In this document: in pieces, positions 1 through 8,457 of the stretch
How positions within the stretch are numbered: position 1 is the first letter of the stretch
How the letters are laid out: each line of letters begins with the position of its first letter
NCBI GenBank assembly: GCA_965220105.1
Contig: OZ244811.1
Coordinates: 1,798,001 to 1,862,000, forward strand
Reading direction: 5' to 3'
DNA from: Bin87 sp965220105
GTDB taxonomy: Bacteria; Chloroflexota; Dehalococcoidia; Lucifugimonadales; UBA3495
DNA: 64,000 bases
Notes under the pieces: model-generated
What the model was told of the DNA's origin: nothing
The model's database searches: none
What the model saw: the letters and a program-made list of their open reading frames with translations, nothing else
Translations under genes and position numbers: made by a program

Positions 1-897
1 ACCGGCCAGGGGCGGGACGTCCCCGCGCCGGATGGCGGCCTGGATGTAATGGCTGAAGTCGTCGTCGGGGTTGCGCTCCGAATACACCGCGAGTCCTTCA
101 TTGAGCCAGGCGTGAACCTCGGTATACGCAGATCCGGCGGCGTCCGCGACGAGCAGATGGGTAAATTCGTGGGCCGCGGTGGTCAGGATGTTGTCCAGAG
201 AGCCGTCGACGAGCAATGTGCGCTCGTTGGTGAAAGCTTTGCCCAGCGTCCGCAACCGTTGGGCGGCCACGCGTGAGGCGGGTTGCAGAGCGTCCAGCAT
301 GTGGCCGTAGTCGGAATACACGACGATGTTCATTGGCTCGGTAAGGTCGACGCCGAGCGCCGGAGCCATGAATGCGTAGGTGTCGACCGCCGTGGCGAGC
401 ACCAAGTTGGCGCGCTGTTCCGACCATTGATCGTGGTTGTAGTAATAAACGTTGATGAGACCGATCGACGTGGATTGCCAGTCCAGGCCGGTGTTCAGGT
501 ATACAACCGTTTCCGGTTCGGTCACCGACACGGCGCCGTCGGCGGTGCGGAGGTCGAAATGGTAAGACAGGCGGGTGCCGGTGGGGATGTACTCGTTGGC
601 GGTTTTGCTGCGGAACAGGACCTCGCCGGAGACGGAATTGCCCGGCTCGAATTCGATGGCGCGGTAGGAGCTGCGGGTGGACTGCCCCAGTTTTTGGACG
701 TAAACCCGTATCTCTTCGATGGGGCTGTCGCTACTGGCGGAAATGTAGAACCGCAGGCCGTCCGGGAACTGGTTTTCCACCCCCTGCTCGGTTATGGACA
801 GGCTGGTCTGGGCCGACGCGGGTGGGGTAGGCAGGACGAAAAGAGCGGTGCAAATTGCCAGCAACAGGAAAGCAGGTATAAGAGAAGGCAGTTTCAA
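1..897 (-). CDS. Secreted HExxH metallopeptidase (peptidase MA-like), C-terminus beyond window
   Basis: The frame reads leftward and is still open at base 1, giving the first 299 residues. I chose a TTG start at 897 because a GAGG lies about 10 bases upstream and a signal peptide follows at once: a basic end, a hydrophobic stretch at about residues 5-24, and a PASAQ cleavage-like site near residue 30. A beta-rich middle region leads to HEFTH at residues 243-247 and an NEGLAVYSE segment about 20 residues later, with E267 as the likely third zinc ligand. This spacing is that of gluzincin peptidases of the peptidase MA type. The protein probably acts outside the membrane. Its substrate is not evident and the C-terminus is missing. 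The family call rests on the two zinc motifs. Confidence 0.75.
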   Translation of the reverse strand, partial: MKLPSLIPAFLLLAICTALFVLPTPPASAQTSLSITEQGVENQFPDGLRFYISASSDSPIEEIRVYVQKLGQSTRSSYRAIEFEPGNSVSGEVLFRSKTANEYIPTGTRLSYHFDLRTADGAVSVTEPETVVYLNTGLDWQSTSIGLINVYYYNHDQWSEQRANLVLATAVDTYAFMAPALGVDLTEPMNIVVYSDYGHMLDALQPASRVAAQRLRTLGKAFTNERTLLVDGSLDNILTTAAHEFTHLLVADAAGSAYTEVHAWLNEGLAVYSERNPDDDFSHYIQAAIRRGDVPPLAG

Positions 898-1070
898 GTG
901 ATAGAGCCTCGTAGTTGATAGACTGGTACCAATTGTACGTTGACGGCGGTTTCGGCGGTTCTTGACCGGGGATGTGGGTCGCCCTACAATCTTACCGCTG
1001 CGACCGCCATCCGCAAACCCCGCCTGTCGGTCGCTAACGTCGATTCTCTGCCCGGTAACGGTGGAAAACT

Positions 1071-1841
1071 ATGCCCTTGAAAGTAGGTCGCGTTCCTTAT
1101 CTGGAAGCTGAACCGTTCTATTACGACATGGAACGCCGCGGTATCGAGTTGCGAATAACCACGCCCAGTCAATTGGGAGAGGCGTTGGCCAGCGGTGAAC
1201 TGGATGCCGGGCCGGCGCATCTGGTGGATTCATTCCGACTGGAGAACGAATTTGAACCGGTGAGCGGTTTCTGTGTGGCGATGGTGAGCCGGGCTACCAG
1301 CGTGTTGCTCTATTCGCAAACCGAGATGGCTGAGCTTGGCGGCGTCACGGTGGGCGTGTCGGAAGAGGACGTTACGGGCGCGCGGCTGCTGGAAGTGCTA
1401 CTGAGGCAGAAATACGGAGTGGAGCCGGGGGAGTTTGCCAAACGTCCCGGTGACGTCGTGCGGCCCGACGAGCCGTTCGACGCCTTCCTGCTCATCGGCA
1501 ATCGGGCGTTGCGGCGGCGGCGGGGAACCCGGGGGTTTGCCCATCGCTTTGACCTGGGCGAGGAGTGGAGCAGCTGGACCAACCTGCCCTTCGTCTTTAG
1601 CCGTTGGGTGATGCGGAAGGATCTGGAGGCTCGGGATAAGGCCCTGCTGGAAGATACGCTGTACGTGGGCCTGGAGGAAGGGGTGGACGGCCTGTACCAC
1701 CTCAGCGATCCCCGGGATGAGCTGTTGATGCTGCCCCGGGACGTGGTTAATTACGTCCAGGGGATCCGTTATTACGTAGGCCGCTCCGAGCAGCAGAGCA
1801 TCGACCGATTCCGGGAGTGTCTGAACCAGCTCGGCTCCTGA
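1071..1841 (+). CDS. mqnA: MqnA-like chorismate dehydratase (futalosine menaquinone pathway)
   Basis: The 256-residue product begins with a KVGRVPYLEAEPFYY segment typical of the MqnA/MqnD substrate-binding fold. It also has the expected ELDAGPAHLVDSF segment near residue 44, where MqnA proteins have a similar GELDA(A)P...S motif. MqnA converts chorismate to 3-enolpyruvylbenzoate, the first step of futalosine-dependent menaquinone synthesis, in the cytoplasm. Length fits the family. No other mqn gene is in the window, and the next gene on the same strand is a MetF-like reductase, so an operon role is not shown. Some proteins of this fold are simply binding proteins, so the exact reaction is inferred. 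Confidence 0.7.
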   Translation: MPLKVGRVPYLEAEPFYYDMERRGIELRITTPSQLGEALASGELDAGPAHLVDSFRLENEFEPVSGFCVAMVSRATSVLLYSQTEMAELGGVTVGVSEEDVTGARLLEVLLRQKYGVEPGEFAKRPGDVVRPDEPFDAFLLIGNRALRRRRGTRGFAHRFDLGEEWSSWTNLPFVFSRWVMRKDLEARDKALLEDTLYVGLEEGVDGLYHLSDPRDELLMLPRDVVNYVQGIRYYVGRSEQQSIDRFRECLNQLGS

Positions 1842-1895
1842 ACCGGTTCTCGCCGTTTCGGGTCTCCCGCGAGATCGGGCAACGGGCGTCGGCAA

Positions 1896-2750
1896 ATGAA
1901 GGTAACGGAACGAACCGCCGCAGCCACCGGTCGGCCGGCGTTCATTTGCGACTATTCCCCGCCTCGCTCCGGCCTGGCGCGCGACGTGCCGCCGCCTCCG
2001 CAGGGCACTGACTTCGTATCCGCGGCCTATAACCCGGGGCGCGCGGTACGCGTGAACTCGGTGGCCATGGCGGCGGTGTTGCAATCGCACATTGGCGTGA
2101 ACGCCATCTTCACGGTGGCCACCCGGGACATGAACCGGCTGGCGTTACAGTCGTTGCTGCTGGGCGCCCAGGCATTGGGGTTGGAAAACGTCATCGTGGT
2201 GGCCGGCGATCCGTTTCCCGAATCTGATACAGCTGCCGTTTCGGTACGTGACTACCTGCCCAGCGAACTGATTGCCGGAATCACCGAGCTGAATGACGGC
2301 AGGGATTATCGGGGACGAGCGTTGCGGGCATCGACGGATTTCTGCATCGGGGCCACGGTTGACCTGGGACGCAGCATCGTTGGGGAGGCGCGGTTGGCGG
2401 CGCGCAAGGTTGCGGCGGGCGCGCAATTCCTCATCACCCAGCCGGTGTTTGACGCTCGGGACGTGACCAGCTTCATCGAGGCCTATCAGGGCGGCGCCGG
2501 CGAAGCGCTGGAGGTCCCGGTGTTCTACGGCGTGGGGCTGATGGAGCCGGACGGAGTATCCTTTTCCAACGTGCCCGACCGGGTGCTGAGCGAGGTTTCG
2601 GGCGGCCGGCCCGGGGTGGATATCGCGCTGGAGAATTGGGCGGAGTTGCAGGCGGCAGGAGCCAGGAATTGTTACCTGGTGCCACCGATCCGGCGCAGCG
2701 GGGCTAGAAATCACGAGGCCGCTCGCCAGTTTCTGGAGCGAGCGGCCTGA
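1896..2750 (+). CDS. Methylenetetrahydrofolate reductase-like protein (MetF family)
   Basis: The 284-residue protein fits the single-domain MetF barrel. Recognisable stretches are VNAIFTVATRDMNRLALQS at about residue 68, followed by LGLENVIVVAGD, then DFCIGATVD and the GAQFLITQPVFD segment at about residue 175 that is conserved in MTHFR. It should reduce 5,10-methylene-THF to 5-methyl-THF with an FAD cofactor, feeding methionine synthesis or a C1 pathway. It starts 54 bases after mqnA on the same strand and may be cotranscribed. It ends 24 bases before the convergent TPP-enzyme gene. The N-terminus is unusual in lacking the standard short MetF leader, so a variant folate enzyme is possible. 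Confidence 0.75.
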   Translation: MKVTERTAAATGRPAFICDYSPPRSGLARDVPPPPQGTDFVSAAYNPGRAVRVNSVAMAAVLQSHIGVNAIFTVATRDMNRLALQSLLLGAQALGLENVIVVAGDPFPESDTAAVSVRDYLPSELIAGITELNDGRDYRGRALRASTDFCIGATVDLGRSIVGEARLAARKVAAGAQFLITQPVFDARDVTSFIEAYQGGAGEALEVPVFYGVGLMEPDGVSFSNVPDRVLSEVSGGRPGVDIALENWAELQAAGARNCYLVPPIRRSGARNHEAARQFLERAA

Positions 2751-2774
2751 TGAAACCCGGCTGAATCTGCGGGA

Positions 2775-4445
2775 TTATGGCCCCCAGGGCGGTTCAGCGG
2801 CCACGTCACCGTCGCTGACGATGTCGACCACCGCCGGGCGGTTGGCGCTGACGGCCTGGTCCAGGGCCGAGTTTATCTGGTTGGGGTCGGTTACACGGAT
2901 GCCCAGCGCCCCCATGGACTCGGCAATCTGGGCGAAGTTGGTGTCGGTGAACCGCCACAATTCGTCGGAGTTGCCCTCGCGGCCCACGTAGGCGGCCTCG
3001 TCGCCGCGCCGGTCCTGGTTGAGGCCGCCGTTGTTGTGCACGACGATGACGGCGTTGATGCCGTAACGAACGGCAGTTTCCAACTCGCCGATGTGGTACC
3101 ACATGCCGCCGTCCCCGGTCCAGCAAATGACCGGGCGGTCGGGAACGCCGCACTTGGCGCCCAGGGCGGCCGGCAGGCCCCAACCCAGCGAACCGGCGGC
3201 GCGCAGGTAGGACTGACCGGGATGCTGAAGCTCGACCATGCTCCCCGTCCAGATACCGGCGTGGCCGGTGTCCGCGAGCAGGACGCCGTCGGAGGGCAGG
3301 AAGTCGGTGAGTTCCTGGCAGAGGCGTTCGGGCCGGATGGGCACGTCGTTGGAGGTCAGCAGGTGTTGGTGCTCGTTGCGCCAGTTGTCAACGTGTTCCT
3401 GGGCCTGGCCTACCCAGGCCGCGTTGCCGCTGGTGGGTTCGAGCACGTCGATGAGGCGTTGCAGGGTGCGTTGAGCGTCGCCCAGCAGGCCGTAGGTGCT
3501 GGGATACGAGCGACCCAGCTCGGTGGCGTCAATGTCGATCTGGACGACGGGGGTGCCGACGGCCGGCAGACGCCAGTCCAGGGTAACCTGGCTGCCGGTG
3601 TGGCTGCCGATGAAGAAGACCAGGTCGGCTTCGGAGACCACGCGGTTGGCCGACCAGCGGGAATAGCTGCCGACCACGCCGACCGAGAGGGGGTGGTTCT
3701 CCGGGATGCAGCCCTTGGCGTTAAGGGCGGTGGCCACCGGTATGTTCAGCATCTCGGCCAGTCGCACCACCTCGGCCTCGGCGCCCGAGGCGGTAACGCC
3801 GCCGCCGGCGACGATGACCGGGCGTTGGGCCTGGGAGAGGATGCGCGCGGCTTCGCGCACGCGTTCGGGTTCGGGTTCGGGTCGGAAGGCGGGGCGCTGG
3901 GTGAAGGGTTCCTCGACGATCACATCGAGGTCGGCCTCGCCGTCGGTAATAACGTCGCCGGAAATACCTGAGAAGTCCAGGTGAGCGGGGAGGGTCTGGC
4001 CGGTGGTCACCTCCCGGAACGCCTGGCGAAGCAGGTGGGGGAGTTGCTCCACCGATTCGACGTCGACGCTGTACTTGGTAACCGATGCGAACGGGCGGGA
4101 GTGCTCAATTTCCTGGTACGAATTGCGGTGCCGGTGCATGGGAGGCCGGTGTCCGGTGATGGCGATGACCGGGGACACGCCCAGGTAGGCATCCTGGAGG
4201 CCGGCGGCCAGGTTGGCGGCGCCAACGGATTGGGCGAAGCACAGGCCGGGTTTGCCGGTGATGCGTGCGTAGGCGTCGGCCATGTAGGCGGCCGACTTTT
4301 CGCCGTGGCTGATGATGCGCTTGATGCCCACGTCTTCCATTTCGACCAGGGCGCGACGGATGATCGCCGGGACGAAGAACACGTGAGTCACGCCGTACTC
4401 GCGGAGAGTTTCGGCGAGGAAGCGGGCGCCTGTCATTGTGGGCAT
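2775..4445 (-). CDS. Thiamine pyrophosphate-dependent enzyme (acetolactate synthase-like)
   Basis: The 556-residue product shows the three-domain layout of the AHAS/benzoylformate decarboxylase family. The cofactor-activating glutamate is E49 in ISHGEKSAAYMADAYAR. A central Rossmann-like domain runs from about residue 200 to 330. The TPP/Mg motif starts with GDGG at about 444 and continues to VVHNNGG. I chose the start at 4445 because GGAGG lies 9 bases upstream; a longer frame begins 16 codons earlier without a site. The substrate cannot be told; oxalyl-CoA decarboxylase-like, sulfopyruvate- or acetolactate-type activities are all possible. It is followed upstream on the same strand by a CMD-family gene and a DUF35 gene, suggesting a small catabolic cluster. 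Confidence 0.85.
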   Translation of the reverse strand: MPTMTGARFLAETLREYGVTHVFFVPAIIRRALVEMEDVGIKRIISHGEKSAAYMADAYARITGKPGLCFAQSVGAANLAAGLQDAYLGVSPVIAITGHRPPMHRHRNSYQEIEHSRPFASVTKYSVDVESVEQLPHLLRQAFREVTTGQTLPAHLDFSGISGDVITDGEADLDVIVEEPFTQRPAFRPEPEPERVREAARILSQAQRPVIVAGGGVTASGAEAEVVRLAEMLNIPVATALNAKGCIPENHPLSVGVVGSYSRWSANRVVSEADLVFFIGSHTGSQVTLDWRLPAVGTPVVQIDIDATELGRSYPSTYGLLGDAQRTLQRLIDVLEPTSGNAAWVGQAQEHVDNWRNEHQHLLTSNDVPIRPERLCQELTDFLPSDGVLLADTGHAGIWTGSMVELQHPGQSYLRAAGSLGWGLPAALGAKCGVPDRPVICWTGDGGMWYHIGELETAVRYGINAVIVVHNNGGLNQDRRGDEAAYVGREGNSDELWRFTDTNFAQIAESMGALGIRVTDPNQINSALDQAVSANRPAVVDIVSDGDVAAEPPWGP

Positions 4446-4523
4446 CGGGGTACCTCCGGTTGGGTATTGGCCCGGCGACTCCTGCCGGGCCAACGATTTG
4501 GCAATTCCTCAGGGATGGGCGGC

Positions 4524-4844
4524 CTAGATGCCGCGCTCGTCGAATACTTCCTTGGCGACGCGGACGGCGTTAGCGGCCACCGGCCAGCCGGCGTAGAAGG
4601 CCATGTGGGCGATAACCTCGGAGATTTCGGAGCGGGTGACACCGTTATCCAGGGCGCGTCCGATGTGTCCGCGGAGCTGGTCGGTGCGGTAGAGGGCGGT
4701 GAGGGTGGCGACGGTGATCATGCTGCGGTCGCGCTTGGACAGTTCCGGGCGCTCCCAAACGTCTCCGAAGAGGACGTCGGCGGACAGTTCGGCCAGTTTG
4801 GGGGAGATTTCCTGCATTACGGTGCGGGCTGCGGGCTGGGTCAT
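4524..4844 (-). CDS. Carboxymuconolactone decarboxylase (CMD) family protein
   Basis: This is a 106-residue all-helical protein. It matches the CMD family in the segment SKRDRSMITVATLTAL (about residues 36-51) and in RGHIGRALDNGVTRSEISEV, where the conserved helix precedes the active site. The peroxidase-type CxxC found in AhpD-like members is absent: the equivalent stretch carries no cysteine pair. That favours a gamma-carboxymuconolactone decarboxylase-like or unassigned role. The start is set by an AAAGGAG site 7 bases before the ATG. It lies 78 bases upstream of the TPP-enzyme gene on the same strand. Confidence 0.8.
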   Translation of the reverse strand: MTQPAARTVMQEISPKLAELSADVLFGDVWERPELSKRDRSMITVATLTALYRTDQLRGHIGRALDNGVTRSEISEVIAHMAFYAGWPVAANAVRVAKEVFDERGI

Positions 4845-4942
4845 GGTTGGCTCCTTTGGTGGTTGGCGGAGGATGCGGCAAGCGACATAACGTGGTCGCC
4901 GTTTCGGGCGCAGTATAGTACGGAACCGACGGTGACGCCACC

Positions 4943-4979
4943 AAAACGGGCCCCTCCCGCACTGGGAAGAGGCCCGGTT
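4943..4979 (-). terminator. Intrinsic terminator after the DUF35 gene
   Basis: Read on the minus strand, a GC-rich stem of the form CCGGGCCTCT...GGAGGGGCCCG is followed by TTTTGG. It lies 24 bases past the stop of the DUF35 gene. This would separate that gene from the CMD gene downstream. Confidence 0.55.
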
Positions 4980-5002
4980 GTGTGTCGGATTGGGCGGACG
5001 AA

Positions 5003-5443
5003 TTATGCCGGTCGGAACACGGGCAGGCTGATATCGTCGGTCAACTCTTCGAAGGTTAATTCCACCGCCATGCCGCACTGGATGGAATCGGGGCGGATTT
5101 CATCCTCCTGGAATTCGATGCCCACCAGGTTGGTCGGAAGGCGGGCGCCCTCTTCGAGCTCGACGACGGCGGTGATGAAGGGCACCTTGTCGCGGAAGGC
5201 CGGGGTGGGCGCGCGATGGACGATGGCGAAGGTTTGCAGTGTGCCCCGACCGCTGCTCTGGATCCACTCGGTTTCCCGCGAGAAGCATTCGGGGAAGGGA
5301 CAGATGTCCCGCGGGTAGAAATAGGCGCGGTTACAGACGGTGCAGCGGCGCAGCCATAGTTCGCCGGCTTTGCACTTTTCCCAGTAAAAGTCTGATTCCG
5401 GTTGAGGGGCCGGCGGGGTGATGGGAGGAGCTGGCTGGGTCAT
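5003..5443 (-). CDS. Zn-ribbon/OB-fold protein (DUF35 family)
   Basis: The product is 146 residues. A rubredoxin-like zinc ribbon is formed by C34, C37, C48 and C53, with YFYPRDICP between the pairs. A C-terminal OB-fold follows, with the typical PFITAVVELEEGARLPTNLVG stretch split by the first strand at about residue 90. DUF35 proteins usually accompany thiolases, hydratases or CoA synthetases and are thought to bind acyl-CoA. Here no thiolase is next to it; the neighbours are a CMD protein and a TPP enzyme. The start at 5443 has a GGAGA 9 bases upstream. The frame extends farther but that part runs into repeat DNA. Confidence 0.85.
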   Translation of the reverse strand: MTQPAPPITPPAPQPESDFYWEKCKAGELWLRRCTVCNRAYFYPRDICPFPECFSRETEWIQSSGRGTLQTFAIVHRAPTPAFRDKVPFITAVVELEEGARLPTNLVGIEFQEDEIRPDSIQCGMAVELTFEELTDDISLPVFRPA

Positions 5444-5865
5444 CTGAAAGTCTCCGGTGGCGAGGCTATATGCGAATTCAGTGGCCCTAAGGATAGCGAG
5501 CGAGGGGGCGGCGTGCAAGCGGCGGCGGCTGGATTCAGGGCCTTTCGATTGTCCCCTATTGTCATTGCGAGGAGCGAAGCGACGTGGCAATCTCGTTGGC
5601 GTCCTTCGACAGGTTCAGGATGAGCGGGATTGCCACGCTGCGCTCGCAATGACATTGCCGATAATCGAATGACCCTGGGCTGGATTGGGGGGTCTTGGCG
5701 GCAGCCGGGCCGGGATGGTTGGCGTCCTTCGACAGGCTCAGGATGAGCGGGGTTGCCACGTCGCTGCGCTCCTCGCCGTGACGGGGGAGCCGGCTGGCAA
5801 TGACTGACGCGACAGACGCAATTCGCGCATTAATTGCAGAGGGCGGCGGGTTGGAGTCGCTGGCG
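5444..5865. repeat. Gene-free stretch with REP-like palindromic repeats
   Basis: No convincing gene is present. At 5560-5653 a hairpin-forming unit has arms ATTGCGAGGAGCGAAGCGAC (from 5563) and GATTGCCACGCTGCGCTCGC (from 5628), enclosing a 26-base core TCCTTCGACAGGTTCAGGAT. A second, shorter copy with the same core and one arm lies at 5719-5790. The same arms recur at 11398-11482, 16558-16590 and 23719-23751, and the core recurs at 10329-10356. This is a dispersed REP-type family. Confidence 0.75.
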
Positions 5866-6075
5866 TCAGCATAGGTTATCCGGATAGTCGTCGTCATGGG
5901 TGTATTCGTAGGGGTCGTCGTCCCGATGGAAACGTCCCCAGAGCCATTTGGCGGTGACTACCACCACGGCGAGGAGCACGAGGCCACCGATAATCCAGGT
6001 GTCCAGATAGGCCAGGAAGGTGAGGTCACCGGAACCGCCCCCGTTCTGAAGGGCGATGATCAGGGGTATCGGCAT
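5866..6075 (-). CDS. Small single-span membrane protein, unknown
   Basis: The product is 69 residues with one clear membrane segment at about residues 28-46 (WIIGGLVLLAVVVVTAKWLW). A very acidic tail rich in Asp and Tyr follows (DDDPYEYTHDDDYPD). An AGGT lies 4 bases before the ATG, a weak ribosome binding site. I do not recognise a family. It sits next to repeat DNA and diverges from the membrane protein gene downstream, so it stands alone. Confidence 0.5.
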   Translation of the reverse strand: MPIPLIIALQNGGGSGDLTFLAYLDTWIIGGLVLLAVVVVTAKWLWGRFHRDDDPYEYTHDDDYPDNLC

Positions 6076-6155
6076 AGACCTGACTCCAGATACGCGACAA
6101 CCGCATGGCGGGCCTGGCGGAGCGGCACTGTATCATTTTGCATGGATTTCTGGTA

Positions 6156-6686
6156 ATGCGCCACTGCCGGAAAGGCGGTGTGGCGGTGAACCTCCCAGGT
6201 AGGACGACCGAATTGCTGGCAAAGTACATACTGGTCGGGATAACGGCGGCGTCGCCCATTGGCGAAGCGCTGGTGGCGATACCTTTGGGGGTGGGGCTGG
6301 GATTGAACGTCGTGATGGTGGTCTTGGTGTCGGTGGTGTGCAACATGGCGCCGGCGCTGGTTATTTCGGCGTTGTTCTGGAGGGCGGAACGAGGGACGCG
6401 AGTCGTACGGGCGATGCTGGGACTGCGACCTGGGATACTAAAAGCCGGCGTCGTGTGGGTGCTGCGGCGGCGCAGCCGGAATCTGGCACGGGCGCTGGAT
6501 CGTTGGGGTATCTGGGGTGTGCTGTTGGTAACTCCGTGGGCAGGCGTTTACGCGACTACGTTGACTCTGGAAACGATGGGTATGCGCCGGGCCCGGCTGC
6601 TGATGTCGGTGGCGGCGAGCCTGGCAGTGCACGGAGTTGCGTTGGCGTTGATATCCGCCGGGATTTTCCGTTGGCTGTGGTCTTGA
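6156..6686 (+). CDS. Small multi-drug export-like membrane protein (PF06695 type)
   Basis: The product has four to five hydrophobic segments. Two regions resemble the small multi-drug export family: SPIGEALVAIPLGVGLGLN near residue 35, where the family has a GAIPLGxxxGL motif in the first pair of helices, and RWGIWGVLLVTPWAGVYATT, matching the second conserved loop. Function in the family is poorly established despite its name. The start is uncertain: ATG at 6105 or 6156 and GTG at 6186 are all possible, and 6156 was chosen to keep the basic N-terminus short. It precedes the recombinase by 240 bases. Confidence 0.6.
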   Translation: MRHCRKGGVAVNLPGRTTELLAKYILVGITAASPIGEALVAIPLGVGLGLNVVMVVLVSVVCNMAPALVISALFWRAERGTRVVRAMLGLRPGILKAGVVWVLRRRSRNLARALDRWGIWGVLLVTPWAGVYATTLTLETMGMRRARLLMSVAASLAVHGVALALISAGIFRWLWS

Positions 6687-6926
6687 TGGGCTCAATAACG
6701 ACCGCTGCAACGCGTGGCGACCTGGTGGCTGACGCCCGTTCAGGTTAGAGAGGCGCGAACCTCACCGAAATTCCTGAAATCTTGCACCACGCATAATATG
6801 CCGGATCTTGGTGTGTGTATAAGAATAATACCAAAATCCGTTTGGCGATTCCTGTCGTATCGCGGTCATAGGTTGAGTGGGTATCGGTGCCAGCAATGGA
6901 GTCGACGCGAAAGTTTGGCGGTGAGC

Positions 6927-7838
6927 ATGGAGAGGACGGTCAATTCATTTTTGCAGCATCTGGTGGTAGAGCGTGGCTTCACGCAAAACACGCTGGATGC
7001 GTACAGCAACGATCTCAATCAGTTCCGGGAATTCGTCACCGATAACCTGGAATCCGACGGCAGGGAAGAAGTCTGGCGCCTGGTGGACATCAACCTGCTC
7101 AATTCCTACATCAGCGAGTTGCGGGACAACCGGGGTTATCGAGACACCACCACGGCGCGGAAGGTGGCTGCGGTCCGGTCCTTCTTCGGGTATCTGAGCC
7201 GCAACGGGTTCATCACGTCGGACCCAACCGAGAACCTGGGCGCGCCCCGGGTGGGTCGTACGGTGCCGAAGTTCATCACCGAGGCAGAGGTCAAACAGCT
7301 GCTAACGACTGCTGCCGACACCGGCACGCCGGAGGGTCGCCGGGATGCCAGCATCCTGGAGTTGCTCTACGCCACCGGCCTCAGAGTTAGCGAAATGGTG
7401 GCGCTGAATGTGCAGGACATCGACTTTGAAGAAGGGTTCATCCGCACCTGGGGCAAGGGCTCTAAGGAACGTATTGTGTACGTATATCCGGAGGCCCTGA
7501 TCAACGTGCGCGCCTACATTGGCGGAGCCCGGGTAGAGTTGCTGGGCAACAAACGGGGTGAGACCGCGCTTTACGTAAACCAGCGGGGCGAGCGGCTGAC
7601 GCGCCAGTGGGTTTGGAACATCCTGAAAGCCAGCGCCAAGAAGGCCGGGATTGACACCAAGATAACGCCGCACACATTGCGGCACAGCTTTGCGACCCAC
7701 CTGCTGCAAAACGGCGCTTCGCTGCGCCACGTTCAGGAATTGCTGGGCCATTCCAATATCTCGACGACGCAGGTTTACACTCACCTGACCAACTCCCACG
7801 TTCGGGAAGAGTACGAGCGGAGTCACCCGCGGGCGTGA
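6927..7838 (+). CDS. XerC/XerD-type tyrosine recombinase
   Basis: The 303-residue length is that of chromosomal Xer proteins. A SAM-like core-binding domain spans residues 1-90 (ending near RKVAAVRSFFGYL), and the catalytic domain spans about 115-300. The full catalytic set is visible: R153 in LYATGLRVSE, a lysine near 177-180 in the beta-hairpin GKGSKERIV, H249/R252 in HTLRHSFATHLL, H275 in LGHSNISTT and nucleophile Y284 in QVYTH. It probably resolves chromosome dimers at dif. No integrase-associated genes or att repeats flank it, so a phage origin is not suggested. A GTG two codons upstream is an alternative start. Confidence 0.9.
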   Translation: MERTVNSFLQHLVVERGFTQNTLDAYSNDLNQFREFVTDNLESDGREEVWRLVDINLLNSYISELRDNRGYRDTTTARKVAAVRSFFGYLSRNGFITSDPTENLGAPRVGRTVPKFITEAEVKQLLTTAADTGTPEGRRDASILELLYATGLRVSEMVALNVQDIDFEEGFIRTWGKGSKERIVYVYPEALINVRAYIGGARVELLGNKRGETALYVNQRGERLTRQWVWNILKASAKKAGIDTKITPHTLRHSFATHLLQNGASLRHVQELLGHSNISTTQVYTHLTNSHVREEYERSHPRA

Positions 7839-8047
7839 ACCAGAGAAGGTCGAACAGCGGGCGTTATCCGGGCGTGGTGCGCTGCTGAAGGCTTGACATA
7901 AACGGCCGTAATTGGCGGGGTCGATGGCCGGTGATTGCTGGTATCATGGTACCGACGGCGGCGGCTGGACGCAGTTGACGCCGTTGCGATTTCAGAACAA
8001 GAACCGCCGGTCACCAGATTGGGCAGGACGGGCGCTGGAGGCGGATA

Positions 8048-8395
8048 ATGCCAAGCAAAGGCAAACGGGTAGCATCTCGCCAGAACAACCTGCGTCGCAG
8101 GCGAAACACATCCAACCGACAGGCGGCGGTCGGCGCCAATCCGGTTGCAGCGCCCCCGGACGCCCTGAGTCCTGCCAACGGTGGAACCGCCGTGGGTACG
8201 GCGGAAACCAACGGGGTTGGGCCGGCAGCGGTTGCAGCCGCTCCGGAAGTCGCGCCCAGGCCCGTGCAGCAACCCAGAGGACGCCGATTCGACCGTCCGG
8301 CGGCATACAACTACGTGGGTTCGGAATTGGTCAGGATTGGCATCTTTTCCGGTGTATTGCTGGTCGCCCTGATAGCCGTCTCCTTCGTCATATAG
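8048..8395 (+). CDS. Small basic protein with C-terminal membrane anchor, unknown
   Basis: The product is 115 residues. The first 25 are very basic (SKGKRVASRQNNLRRRRNTS). A long Ala/Pro-rich linker follows, and the last 20 residues form one hydrophobic span (IGIFSGVLLVALIAVSFVI). GGAGG sits 6 bases before the ATG. The layout suggests a tail-anchored or C-terminally anchored protein facing nucleic acid or ribosome, but there is no recognisable domain. It lies 62 bases before uvrC and could be cotranscribed. Confidence 0.55.
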   Translation: MPSKGKRVASRQNNLRRRRNTSNRQAAVGANPVAAPPDALSPANGGTAVGTAETNGVGPAAVAAAPEVAPRPVQQPRGRRFDRPAAYNYVGSELVRIGIFSGVLLVALIAVSFVI

Positions 8396-8403
8396 CCTGG
8401 GCG

Positions 8404-8450
8404 ACATTTAACTTTGGCAATGCGGGCTCCTAACTTTAACAATGCGGGCT
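8404..8450. repeat. Imperfect 23-base tandem duplication upstream of uvrC
   Basis: Two copies of a unit like TAACTTTGGCAATGCGGGCT lie head to tail, differing at a few bases, just ahead of the uvrC start. It falls in the 5' leader of uvrC and may duplicate a regulatory or ribosome-binding segment. Confidence 0.5.
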
Positions 8451-8457
8451 TCGACCG

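Noticed and set aside
6714..6926. An N-terminal extension of 71 residues on the Xer recombinase
   Set aside because: The extension lacks family similarity, and the Xer core-binding domain begins at the ATG at 6927, which gives the usual length.
7885..7946. A promoter with TTGACA near 7892 and TATCAT near 7941
   Set aside because: The spacing is about 43 bases, far too long for one promoter, and no better -10 box lies at the right distance.
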